The notes under the pieces are model-generated. The model saw nothing but the letters and a program-made list of their open reading frames with translations, made no database searches and was not told the origin of the DNA. The position numbers and the translations under genes are program-made. DNA of 11,128 nt from Gammaproteobacteria bacterium (GTDB lineage: Bacteria > Pseudomonadota > Gammaproteobacteria > SZUA-152): contig JANTGX010000044.1 in assembly GCA_024762755.1 (NCBI GenBank), forward strand, positions 1-11,128, given 5' to 3'. Of the stretch, positions 1 through 6,097 are shown piece after piece (positions within the stretch are counted from its first letter, which is position 1; each line of letters opens with the position of its first letter).

Positions 1-177
1 GCCGCCGTCGCCGCCGGCGTATCGGGGCTGTTCATGGAGACCCACCCGGAGCCGGACAAGGCCTTAAGCGACGGCCCCAATGCCTGGCCCCTGGGGCAGA
101 TGGAGAGCCTGCTGGAGATGCTCAAGGCACTGGACGACGTGGTGAAGTCGCGCGGCTTCGAACACGACCCGGCGTAG
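1..177 (+). CDS. kdsA: KdsA, 3-deoxy-8-phosphooctulonate synthase (3' end only)
   Basis: Frame 1 is open from the window edge to a TAG at 175–177 and gives the last 58 residues of a protein I recognise as KdsA, which condenses phosphoenolpyruvate with arabinose 5-phosphate to make Kdo-8-phosphate for lipopolysaccharide in the cytoplasm. The diagnostic stretch is GLFMETHPEPDKALSDGPN followed by a C-terminal helix, as in the last strand and helix of the KdsA barrel. The N-terminal part with most catalytic residues lies outside the window. In many gammaproteobacteria kdsA sits between pyrG and eno. Here 75 bases and then a DUF4160–DUF2442 pair separate it from what follows. No clear terminator is seen after the stop. 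The family call is firm from the tail alone. Confidence 0.93.
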   Translation, partial: AAVAAGVSGLFMETHPEPDKALSDGPNAWPLGQMESLLEMLKALDDVVKSRGFEHDPA

Positions 178-252
178 CTAGGGGGAGGGAACGAACCCCA
201 GCGGTTGCGAAAAACACAGCCGCCAGCCGGACCACGCAGGGAGCGACACGGC

Positions 253-492
253 ATGAGCCTGACCATCTTCAGGGAAGCCGGTTACCGGTTCTTCTTCTTT
301 TCCCGGGAGGAAGAAAGGATGCATGTGCATGTCATCTCCGGCGACGGTGAAGCAAAGTACTGGCTGGTACCGGAAATCGATCTGGCCAGGAATTACGGCC
401 ATACACGAAGACAGTTGAAGCAGATCGAATCACTGATCGAGGCACACTACGATGAACTCTCTGGCGCCTGGAAAAGACACTTCACCGGTTGA
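253..492 (+). CDS. DUF4160 family small protein
   Basis: This 79-residue protein fits the DUF4160 family: a strand with aromatic residues (YRFFFFSREE, residues 11–20), then the family's charged, His-rich step (R23-M-H-V-H-V, 23–28), the EAKYW strand and a helical tail (about 50–70). I chose the ATG at 253 because a purine-rich AGGGAG lies just upstream and the family begins here; a TTG at 205 would add 16 residues unlike the family. The biochemical role is not known. DUF4160 genes are frequently found next to DUF2442 genes, and here the two overlap by 41 bases, so they are surely co-translated. The pairing of two very small, overlapping genes resembles a toxin–antitoxin module, but that is inference. 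A/T-ending codons are more common than in the neighbouring housekeeping genes, suggesting later arrival. Confidence 0.85.
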   Translation: MSLTIFREAGYRFFFFSREEERMHVHVISGDGEAKYWLVPEIDLARNYGHTRRQLKQIESLIEAHYDELSGAWKRHFTG

Positions 493-718
493 AGTATCGA
501 ACATCTCGGCCCATGGCATCTGGCTGCTTGCCTATGGCAAGGAGCTATACCTGCCCTATGAGCACTTTCCCTGGTTTCTCGAACAGACCGTCAGGGCCAT
601 CACCAACGTGCAGGAGCCTTCGCTCGGGCATTATTACTGGCCCGATCTTGACATCGATCTGAGCGAGGAAATCATCGAACACCCGGACCGTTTTCCGTTG
701 AAGTCGGGAAATCCCTGA
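452..718 (+). CDS. DUF2442 family small protein
   Basis: This 88-residue protein matches DUF2442 (the fold of the NE0471 N-terminal domain). It shows a GIWLLAYGKELYLPYEHFPWF stretch split over residues 22–42, a GHYYWPDLDIDLS segment (59–71) and an IEHPDRFPL ending (75–83), which are the family's hallmark positions. It starts inside the 3' end of the DUF4160 gene in another frame (41-base overlap), so translation coupling is likely. Some DUF2442 proteins carry an extra C-terminal helix-turn-helix domain; this one ends right after the core, so DNA binding cannot be assumed. Function is unknown. If the pair is a toxin–antitoxin-like unit, nothing in the sequence says which partner would be the toxin. 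An ATG start is used, without a strong ribosome binding site of its own. Confidence 0.85.
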   Translation: MNSLAPGKDTSPVEVSNISAHGIWLLAYGKELYLPYEHFPWFLEQTVRAITNVQEPSLGHYYWPDLDIDLSEEIIEHPDRFPLKSGNP

Positions 719-721
719 ACC

Positions 722-748
722 AAAGGTTCCCGGCAGACAGACCTTTTT
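722..748 (+). terminator. Possible weak terminator after the DUF4160–DUF2442 pair
   Basis: AAAGGT (722–727) can pair with ACCTTT (741–746) across a 13-base loop, and two more T residues follow. The stem is short and AT-rich and most of the T run is inside the stem, so this is a weak candidate. Its place, just after DUF2442 and just before the eno promoter candidate, is what makes it worth listing. Confidence 0.25.
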
Positions 749-774
749 GACCGCGGCCACGTCCGCTGCACAAT
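747..774 (+). promoter_or_regulatory. Sigma70-like promoter candidate for eno
   Basis: TTGACC (747–752, five of six consensus bases) is followed after 16 bases by CACAAT (769–774, four of six). Transcription would begin near 781, giving a leader of roughly 18 bases that still contains the GGAG ribosome binding site before the ATG at 799. It would let eno be expressed independently of kdsA and of the small gene pair inserted upstream. Only consensus matching supports it. Confidence 0.42.
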
Positions 775-798
775 CAACCACGAATGACTGGAGTCCCA

Positions 799-2082
799 AT
801 GACCACAAAGATCACCAACATCCACGCCCGTGAAATCATCGACTCGCGCGGCAATCCCACCGTCGAAGTGGACGTCACCCTCGAATCCGGCGCCCTGGGC
901 CGCGCCGCCGTGCCCTCCGGCGCCTCCACCGGCTCGCGTGAGGCCATCGAGCTGCGCGACGGCGACCCGAAGCGCTATGGCGGCAAGGGCGTGCTCAAGG
1001 CCGTGGCCAACGTCAATGGCGAGATCCGCGATGCCCTGCTGGGTCGTGATCCCCGCCAACAACTGGCCATCGACCAGACCATGATCGATCTCGACGGTAC
1101 CGAGAACAAGGGCCGCCTGGGCGCCAATGCCATCCTCGGCGTCTCCCTGGCCTGCGCCAAGGCCGCCGCCGTGGAGGCCGGCCTGCCCCTATACCGTTAC
1201 CTGGGAGGCGACGCCGCCACGGTGATGCCGGTGCCCATGATGAACATCATCAATGGCGGTTCCCACGCCGACAACAGCGTCGATCTGCAGGAGTTCATGA
1301 TCCAGCCCGTGGGCGCACCCAACATCAATGAGGCTATCCGCTACGGCGCCGAGGTGTTCCATACCCTGAAGAAGGTGCTGCACGAGCGCGGCCTGAATAC
1401 CGCCGTCGGTGACGAGGGCGGCTTCGCCCCCGACCTGCCCTCCAACGAGGCCGCCATCGAGGTCATCATCGAGGCCATCGAGAAGGCCGGTTATACCCCG
1501 GGCAAGGACATCTGCATCGCCATCGACGCCGCCGCCTCCGAATTCTACAAAGACGGCAAGTATGTGCTGGCCTCCGAGGGCCGCTCGCTGAGCGCCGCCG
1601 AGTTCGTCGACGTGCTCGCCAGCTGGGTGGACAAATACCCCATCCTGTCCATCGAGGATGGCCTGGACGAGAGCGACTGGGACGGTTGGGCGCTGCTGAC
1701 GCAGAAGCTGGGCGACAAGATCCAGTTGGTGGGCGACGACCTGTTCGTCACCAATACCGAGATCCTCAAGCGCGGCATCGACAACCACATCGCCAATTCC
1801 ATCCTCATCAAGGTCAACCAGATCGGCACCCTGAGCGAGACCCTGGCCGCCATCGACATGGCCAAGGCCGCCGGCTACACCGCGGTCATGTCCCATCGCT
1901 CCGGCGAGACCGAGGACGCCACCATCGCCGACCTGGCGGTGGCCACCACCACCGGCCAGATCAAGACCGGCTCCATGTCCCGTTCCGACCGCGTCGCCAA
2001 GTACAACCAGCTGCTGCGCATCGCCGAGGAACTGGGCGAGGCCGCCAGCTATCCGGGTCTCTCGGCCTTCGAGCGGGCCTGA
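799..2082 (+). CDS. eno: Enolase (phosphopyruvate hydratase)
   Basis: Enolase interconverts 2-phosphoglycerate and phosphoenolpyruvate in glycolysis and, in many bacteria, is also part of the RNA degradosome. The 427-residue length is close to the usual ~430. By alignment to the E. coli enzyme from memory, all key residues are present: E206 (in VGDEGGFAP), K338 (in ILIKVNQ), H366 (in SHRSGE), K389 (in GQIKTGS), and metal ligands D243, E286 (SIEDG) and D313 (VGDDLF). The SGASTG mobile loop is at residues 40–45. I chose the ATG at 799, not the in-frame ATG at 784, because GGAG lies at the right distance before 799 and the protein then begins MTTKITNIHAREIIDSRGNP, like its relatives. ftsB follows after 24 bases, the usual gammaproteobacterial order. 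Confidence 0.98.
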   Translation: MTTKITNIHAREIIDSRGNPTVEVDVTLESGALGRAAVPSGASTGSREAIELRDGDPKRYGGKGVLKAVANVNGEIRDALLGRDPRQQLAIDQTMIDLDGTENKGRLGANAILGVSLACAKAAAVEAGLPLYRYLGGDAATVMPVPMMNIINGGSHADNSVDLQEFMIQPVGAPNINEAIRYGAEVFHTLKKVLHERGLNTAVGDEGGFAPDLPSNEAAIEVIIEAIEKAGYTPGKDICIAIDAAASEFYKDGKYVLASEGRSLSAAEFVDVLASWVDKYPILSIEDGLDESDWDGWALLTQKLGDKIQLVGDDLFVTNTEILKRGIDNHIANSILIKVNQIGTLSETLAAIDMAKAAGYTAVMSHRSGETEDATIADLAVATTTGQIKTGSMSRSDRVAKYNQLLRIAEELGEAASYPGLSAFERA

Positions 2083-2106
2083 GCCGGGCGGGCGACCGAC
2101 AACCCC

Positions 2107-2376
2107 ATGCGGTTCATCGTCGTCACCCTCGGGCTGCTGTTCCTCCTGTTGCAGGCCAAGTTGTGGTTTGGCAATGGCAGCATGATGGACGCCTGGCAAC
2201 TGGACCGTGCCATCGCCGTGCAGCAGGCCGACAATCAGCGCCTGCGCGAGCGTAACGCAGCCCTGGCCGCCGAGGTGGCCGATCTCAAGGGCGGCGTGGC
2301 GGCCATCGAGGAGCGCGCGCGGCGCGAGCTGGGCATGATCAAGCGGGGTGAGACCTTCTTCCAGGTGGTGGAGTGA
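2107..2376 (+). CDS. ftsB: FtsB, cell division protein of the FtsQLB complex
   Basis: FtsB is a small bitopic inner-membrane protein that pairs with FtsL and FtsQ in the divisome and helps activate septal peptidoglycan synthesis. The 89 residues show the expected plan: a very short cytoplasmic start, one membrane segment (about residues 3–19), the LWFG motif (18–21), a heptad-like coiled coil (about 30–68), then the conserved IEERARRELGMIKRGETFF stretch (66–85). It lacks the short extra tail of the E. coli protein, which is about 103 residues. It starts 24 bases after eno, and its stop overlaps the ispD start (GTGA, 2373–2376), so translation is probably coupled to ispD. No strong ribosome binding site is evident; GGGCGGG upstream is only a loose match. 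Confidence 0.93.
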   Translation: MRFIVVTLGLLFLLLQAKLWFGNGSMMDAWQLDRAIAVQQADNQRLRERNAALAAEVADLKGGVAAIEERARRELGMIKRGETFFQVVE

Positions 2377-3062
2377 CGGCGGTCCGCTACTGGGCCGTGT
2401 TGCCGGCCGCCGGTGTCGGTGCGCGCATGCGGGCCGACCGCCCCAAGCAGTATCTCCCTCTGGCCGGGCGCACGGTCATCGAGCACAGCCTCGACCGCCT
2501 GCTGGACCACCCCGCCATCGCCGGTGGGGTGGTGGCCCTTGCCGCGGACGACCCCTATTGGCCGGACCTCGGCTATGCGCCTGCCAAGCCCCTGTGGACC
2601 GCCCCCGGCGGCCAGGAGCGCGCCGACTCCGTGTTGAATGCCCTGCAGGTGCTCGCACGCCATGCTGGGGCGGACGACTGGGTGCTGGTGCACGACGCCG
2701 CCCGTCCCTGTCTGCGCCGCGACGACCTGGATCGGTTGCTGGCACAGGGCGCCGCCCATGCCGTCGGCGCCCTGCTGGCGGTCCCCGCCTGTGACACCCT
2801 CAAACGCGCCGATGCCCTCGGTCAGGTGGCACAGACCCTCGACCGAGACGGGCTCTGGCACGCGCAGACGCCGCAGATGTTCCGCCTGCATGCCCTGCGC
2901 GAGGCCCTGCAGGGCGCCCTCCAGGCCGGGGCCAAGATCACCGACGAGGCCTCGGCCATGGAATGGGCCGGCCAGGCCCCGCTGCTGGTGGAGGGCCACG
3001 CCGACAACCTCAAGATCACCCGCGCCGAAGACCTGGCCCTGGCGGCGTTCTATCTCGCCTGA
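2373..3062 (+). CDS. ispD: IspD, 2-C-methyl-D-erythritol 4-phosphate cytidylyltransferase
   Basis: IspD transfers CMP from CTP to methylerythritol phosphate in the non-mevalonate isoprenoid pathway. The 229 residues match the family length. The nucleotide-binding loop PAAGVGARM (11–19, R18) and K25 in the PKQYLPL stretch lie at the N terminus; DAARP (108–112), T142 in CDTLKR, R158 ahead of LWHAQTPQMF, and K214 in NLKIT follow in the family order, so the active site appears complete. The start is GTG at 2373, overlapping the ftsB stop. In many gammaproteobacteria ispF comes next, sometimes fused; here the frame ends cleanly and a pyruvate kinase gene follows instead, so ispF must be elsewhere. 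Confidence 0.96.
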   Translation: MTAVRYWAVLPAAGVGARMRADRPKQYLPLAGRTVIEHSLDRLLDHPAIAGGVVALAADDPYWPDLGYAPAKPLWTAPGGQERADSVLNALQVLARHAGADDWVLVHDAARPCLRRDDLDRLLAQGAAHAVGALLAVPACDTLKRADALGQVAQTLDRDGLWHAQTPQMFRLHALREALQGALQAGAKITDEASAMEWAGQAPLLVEGHADNLKITRAEDLALAAFYLA

Positions 3063-3174
3063 GTCGGTGGATTCGGGTTTCACCCGTGGTGTCACTAGCC
3101 TCTGGCTGCTTCAGTCGGACTCACCCTTGGCCGCTGATGGACCGACCTGTCGCATACCCGCAACGGAGGCCTTC
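3063..3174 (+). other. ispD–pyk gap with a small hairpin
   Basis: A compact hairpin, CGGGT–TTC–ACCCG, lies at 3074–3086, 11 bases after the ispD stop. No T run follows, so it is not a standard terminator; it could be a 3'-end stabilising structure. I see no convincing promoter for pyk in the gap: a TTGGCC at 3127 has no well-spaced −10. A good ribosome binding site, CGGAGG (3164–3169), precedes the pyk ATG by five bases. Confidence 0.3.
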
Positions 3175-4623
3175 ATGAATCAGGAAAAGACCGCTCTCAA
3201 ATGGCGTCGCAGCAAGATCGTCGCCACCCTCGGCCCGGCGACGCAGAGTCCGGACATGATCCGGCGCCTGCTCCAGGCCGGCGTGGACGTGGTGCGCCTG
3301 AACATGTCCCACGGTGGGCACGACGGTCACCGCCGGCTGTTTGCGCAGGTACGGGCGGAGGCAGAGGCGCAGGGTCGGCACGTGGCCATTCTCATGGACC
3401 TGTGCGGGCCGAAGATCCGCGTCGGCGAGTTCGTCGAGGGCGCCATCGGTCTGCGCGACGGACAGACCGTGGTGGTCACCACGCGGCGGGTCAAGGGCCG
3501 GGAGGGGTTGATCCCCTCCGGCTATGGCCGCCTGCACCGGGACGTGGTGTCGGGCGAGCGCATCCTGCTCGACGATGGCAACCTGGAGCTGCGCGTGCTG
3601 GACGTGGTGGGGCGTGACGTTCGCTGTCGGGTGGTCCATGGTGGTCCGCTCTCCGACCACAAGGGCATGAACCTGCCCGACTCCCAGCTCTCCACACCGG
3701 CCTTCACCGACAAGGACAAACAGGACGCCGCCCTGGCGGTGGAGCTGGGGGCCGATTTCCTCGCCCTCAGCTTCGTGCGCGACGCCGCCGACGTGCGCCG
3801 TCTGCAGCGCTATCTGCGCCGGCAGGGGAGCGAGATCCCCATCGTGAGCAAGATCGAGCGGCCACAGGCGGTGGCGAACATCGACGAGATCCTCGCCCTC
3901 AGCGACGCCATCATGGTGGCGCGCGGCGACCTCGGCATCGAGATGCCGGCGGAGAAGGTGCCCCTGATCCAGCGTGAGCTCATCAACAAGGCCCGCCACG
4001 CCCACCGGCCAGTGATCGTCGCCACGCAGATGCTGGAGTCCATGATCGATCACTACCGGCCGACCCGCGCCGAGGTGGGCGACGTGGCCAACGCCGCCGA
4101 GACCGGCACCGATGCCGTGATGCTCTCCGCCGAGACCGCCGCCGGCCACTACCCGCTGGAGGCAGTGCAGACCATGGACCGGGTGCTGCGCGAGACCGAG
4201 CGCCATCAGTGGCAAGAGGGGCGCTTCGGCAGCCTGGTCTTCGGCGACCGCCGGCGTGCCGACTACAGCACCCGCGAGGCCATCGCCCACGCCGCCCAGA
4301 CCCTGGTCGCCGACCTGCGCCTGCAGGCCATGGTCATCCCCACCCACTCCGGTACCACCGCCCGGGTGCTCGCCGCGCATCGGCCCGTCGCGCCCCTGGT
4401 GGGGGTCTGCGACAGTCGCGTGGTCTGCCGCCGTCTGGCCCTACACTGGGGAGTGGTGCCCGTCTACCGGCCGCAGCCTGCGATCGAGGACTGGCACCGG
4501 CTGTGCGCCGACATCGCCGGCGAGACCGGCCTCACCCGTTCCGGCTATCGGGCGCTGGTGGTGGCCGGCTTTCACGACGACCCGCGGCAGAATCAGCCGG
4601 TGCTCAAGCTGCTCAGCCTCTGA
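3175..4623 (+). CDS. pyk: Pyruvate kinase
   Basis: Pyruvate kinase makes pyruvate and ATP from phosphoenolpyruvate and ADP. The 482 residues cover the standard domains: barrel start (R41, N43, S45 in VVRLNMSHG), the inserted B domain (about 84–178), the second barrel half with K226 and E228 (SKIERPQA), D252 (VARGDLG) and T284 (VIVATQMLESM), and a C-terminal domain with THSGTTARVLA (390–400). There is no extra PEP-utiliser domain at the C terminus. The start at 3175 has CGGAGG five bases upstream and fits the family N terminus; the frame is open further upstream but that is a shadow of ispD. At the position of rabbit-muscle Glu117 there is Lys (K80, in CGPKIRVG), the signature of potassium-independent enzymes. 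It lies downstream of eno in the same direction, so two consecutive glycolytic steps are clustered. Confidence 0.97.
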   Translation: MNQEKTALKWRRSKIVATLGPATQSPDMIRRLLQAGVDVVRLNMSHGGHDGHRRLFAQVRAEAEAQGRHVAILMDLCGPKIRVGEFVEGAIGLRDGQTVVVTTRRVKGREGLIPSGYGRLHRDVVSGERILLDDGNLELRVLDVVGRDVRCRVVHGGPLSDHKGMNLPDSQLSTPAFTDKDKQDAALAVELGADFLALSFVRDAADVRRLQRYLRRQGSEIPIVSKIERPQAVANIDEILALSDAIMVARGDLGIEMPAEKVPLIQRELINKARHAHRPVIVATQMLESMIDHYRPTRAEVGDVANAAETGTDAVMLSAETAAGHYPLEAVQTMDRVLRETERHQWQEGRFGSLVFGDRRRADYSTREAIAHAAQTLVADLRLQAMVIPTHSGTTARVLAAHRPVAPLVGVCDSRVVCRRLALHWGVVPVYRPQPAIEDWHRLCADIAGETGLTRSGYRALVVAGFHDDPRQNQPVLKLLSL

Positions 4624-4690
4624 CCGGCGGCTGAGCGTGGTCCTTCGGCAAGAAGGGCGGGATGAAGGGCAGGCAAGCCTTCGATCTTGG

Positions 4691-4720
4691 GCGAAGAGGA
4701 ATCTCGCACTTTTGTTTTTT
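4691..4720 (+). terminator. Probable rho-independent terminator of pyk
   Basis: GCGA-A-GA (4691–4697, one bulged A) pairs with TCTCGC (4702–4707) around a GGAA tetraloop, giving six base pairs. It is followed by ACTTTTGTTTTTT, a run of ten T interrupted by one G. The site is 68 bases after the pyk stop and before the convergent tesA end. The stem is modest, but the tetraloop and T run make it the best terminator in the window. Confidence 0.5.
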
Positions 4721-4746
4721 CGTGGGGCGAAGAAGGCAGGGGGCCT

Positions 4747-5394
4747 TTATTCAACAACCGGCCGAGATTCCTGCCCCTCGCGCAGGAGTGGCGCCAGCCG
4801 CGGCCACAGCGTCTCCAGCAGCCGCGGCTGCGCCTCGGCCGTGGGGTGCAGATTGTCGGCCTGCATCAGCTCGCGTTGCTCCGACACCCCGGCGAGCAGG
4901 AAGGGCACCAGGGGCACCCCGTTCTCCTGCGCCAACTGCACGTAGACCTCGTGGAAGGCGTGCGTGTAGGCCGGCCCGTAGTTGGGCGGCAGGCGCATGC
5001 CGACGAGCAGCACGCGGGCACCACTGGCCCGTGCGCGGCGCAGCATGTCGGCGAGGTTGTCGCGCATCTCGGCCAGGGGCAGGCCGCGCAGGCCGTCGTT
5101 GGCACCTAACTCGATGATCACCACCGCCGGTCGCCAACGCGCGAGCAGGGCCGGCAGGCGCTGGCGGCCACCGCGGCTGGTCTCGCCGCTGACACTGGCA
5201 TTGATTACCCGATGGGTCAGCCCCTGCTCGTTCAGGCGTTGCGCGAGCAGAGCCACCCAGCCGCGGCGCTGGTCGAAGCCGTGGGCGGCACTTAGACTGT
5301 CGCCGAGCACCAGCAGCACCGGCGGCTCGTCGCCCGCAGTGGCCGCACCGGCCAGCGGACCCCAGATCAGCAGAATCAACAGGAAGAGTCGCAT
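4747..5394 (-). CDS. tesA: TesA-like periplasmic GDSL esterase / acyl-CoA thioesterase I
   Basis: TesA is an SGNH/GDSL hydrolase (thioesterase I, protease I, lysophospholipase L1) that acts in the periplasm. The 215 residues begin with a signal peptide (hydrophobic 3–17, likely cleavage after A20). The four SGNH blocks are all present: GDSLS with nucleophile S33, G70 in NASVSGET, N99 in LGANDG, and D180/H183 in DNLHPT. I chose the ATG whose complement lies at 5392–5394, since it gives a clean signal peptide; the frame is open far upstream but only as antisense of ybbA and ybbP. No good ribosome binding site is seen before it. The gene is divergent from ybbA and their start codons overlap, so its promoter must lie inside ybbA. 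Gene order agrees with tesA–ybbA–ybbP of enterobacteria. Confidence 0.94.
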   Translation of the reverse strand: MRLFLLILLIWGPLAGAATAGDEPPVLLVLGDSLSAAHGFDQRRGWVALLAQRLNEQGLTHRVINASVSGETSRGGRQRLPALLARWRPAVVIIELGANDGLRGLPLAEMRDNLADMLRRARASGARVLLVGMRLPPNYGPAYTHAFHEVYVQLAQENGVPLVPFLLAGVSEQRELMQADNLHPTAEAQPRLLETLWPRLAPLLREGQESRPVVE

Positions 5395-5395
5395 G
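5381..5395. promoter_or_regulatory. Overlapping divergent start codons of tesA and ybbA
   Basis: The tetramer CATG at 5392–5395 gives an ATG on each strand: tesA reads leftward from 5394, ybbA rightward from 5393. The ybbA ribosome binding site AGGAAG (5381–5386) lies within the tesA signal-peptide codons, six bases before the ATG. There is therefore no intergenic DNA, and each gene's promoter must be inside the other gene. Confidence 0.8.
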
Positions 5396-6097
5396 ACGCA
5401 AAGCTTACGCAAGCCGGTGTTGCAAGTCGAAGCGCTGGGCAAGGCGGTGCCGGCCGTGGGCGGCGGCGGGCCACTGGTGATCCTCGAGGCATTGAGTCTG
5501 CGCATCGAGGCCGGCGAATCGGTGGCCATCGTCGGCCCCTCGGGGTCGGGCAAGTCCACCCTGCTGGGCCTGCTGGCGGGGTTGGACCTGCCCAGCCAGG
5601 GGCGGGTGTGGCTGGACGGCGTCGAGCTGACCGCCCTCGACGAGGACGCCCGCGCCGCCCTGCGCGGCGAGCGGCTGGGCTTCGTCTTCCAATCCTTCCT
5701 CCTGCTGCCGGCACTGAACGCGCTGGAGAACGTGATGCTGCCGCTGGAGCTGGCCGGCCGTGACGAGGCCCGCAAAGAGGCCGAGGCGGTGCTCGAGCGG
5801 GTGGGCCTGGGCCAGCGTCTGCACCACCTGCCGGCGCAGCTCTCCGGCGGCGAGCAGCAGCGCGTGGCCATCGCCCGCGCCTTCGTCGCCCGTCCGGCGC
5901 TGCTGCTGGCCGATGAGCCCACGGGCAATCTCGATGCCCACACCGGCGCACACATCATCGACCTGTTGTTCGAGCTCAACCGCGAGCGCGGCACCACCCT
6001 GGTGCTGGTGACCCACGACGACCACCTGGCCGGCCGCTGCCAGCGTATCCTGCACCTGCGCGAGGGACGCCTGCAGGGCGACGGTGCAGCACCATGA
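5393..6097 (+). CDS. ybbA: YbbA-like ABC transporter ATPase
   Basis: This 234-residue ATPase belongs to the LolD/MacB-like group of ABC proteins that serve FtsX-type permeases. Walker A is GPSGSGKST (48–56), the Q loop is at Q100 in FVFQSF, the signature LSGGEQQR is at 150–157, Walker B LLLADEP at 170–176 and the switch His is H208. All catalytic positions are intact. The start at 5393 has AGGAAG six bases upstream. The gene overlaps ybbP by four bases (ATGA, 6094–6097), so both are translated together and should form one complex. The neighbourhood (divergent tesA, downstream ybbP) is that of E. coli ybbA. The cargo of this system is not established; the link to TesA suggests envelope lipids or lipoproteins, but that is inference. 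Confidence 0.95.
   Translation: MTQSLRKPVLQVEALGKAVPAVGGGGPLVILEALSLRIEAGESVAIVGPSGSGKSTLLGLLAGLDLPSQGRVWLDGVELTALDEDARAALRGERLGFVFQSFLLLPALNALENVMLPLELAGRDEARKEAEAVLERVGLGQRLHHLPAQLSGGEQQRVAIARAFVARPALLLADEPTGNLDAHTGAHIIDLLFELNRERGTTLVLVTHDDHLAGRCQRILHLREGRLQGDGAAP

Noticed and set aside
1189..2199. Minus-strand open frame of 336 codons opposite eno
   Set aside because: Pure shadow of the enolase codons: Gly, Asp and Leu-rich with no recognisable domain, and the plus strand is certain.
3121..4380. Minus-strand open frame of 419 codons opposite pyk
   Set aside because: Shadow of pyruvate kinase; His, Gly and Val-rich, no domain and no ribosome binding site.
4642..4656. Hairpin CCTTC–GGCAA–GAAGG after pyk as a terminator
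   Set aside because: The stem is followed by GCGGG, not a T run; the hairpin at 4691 with the long T tract is a better candidate.
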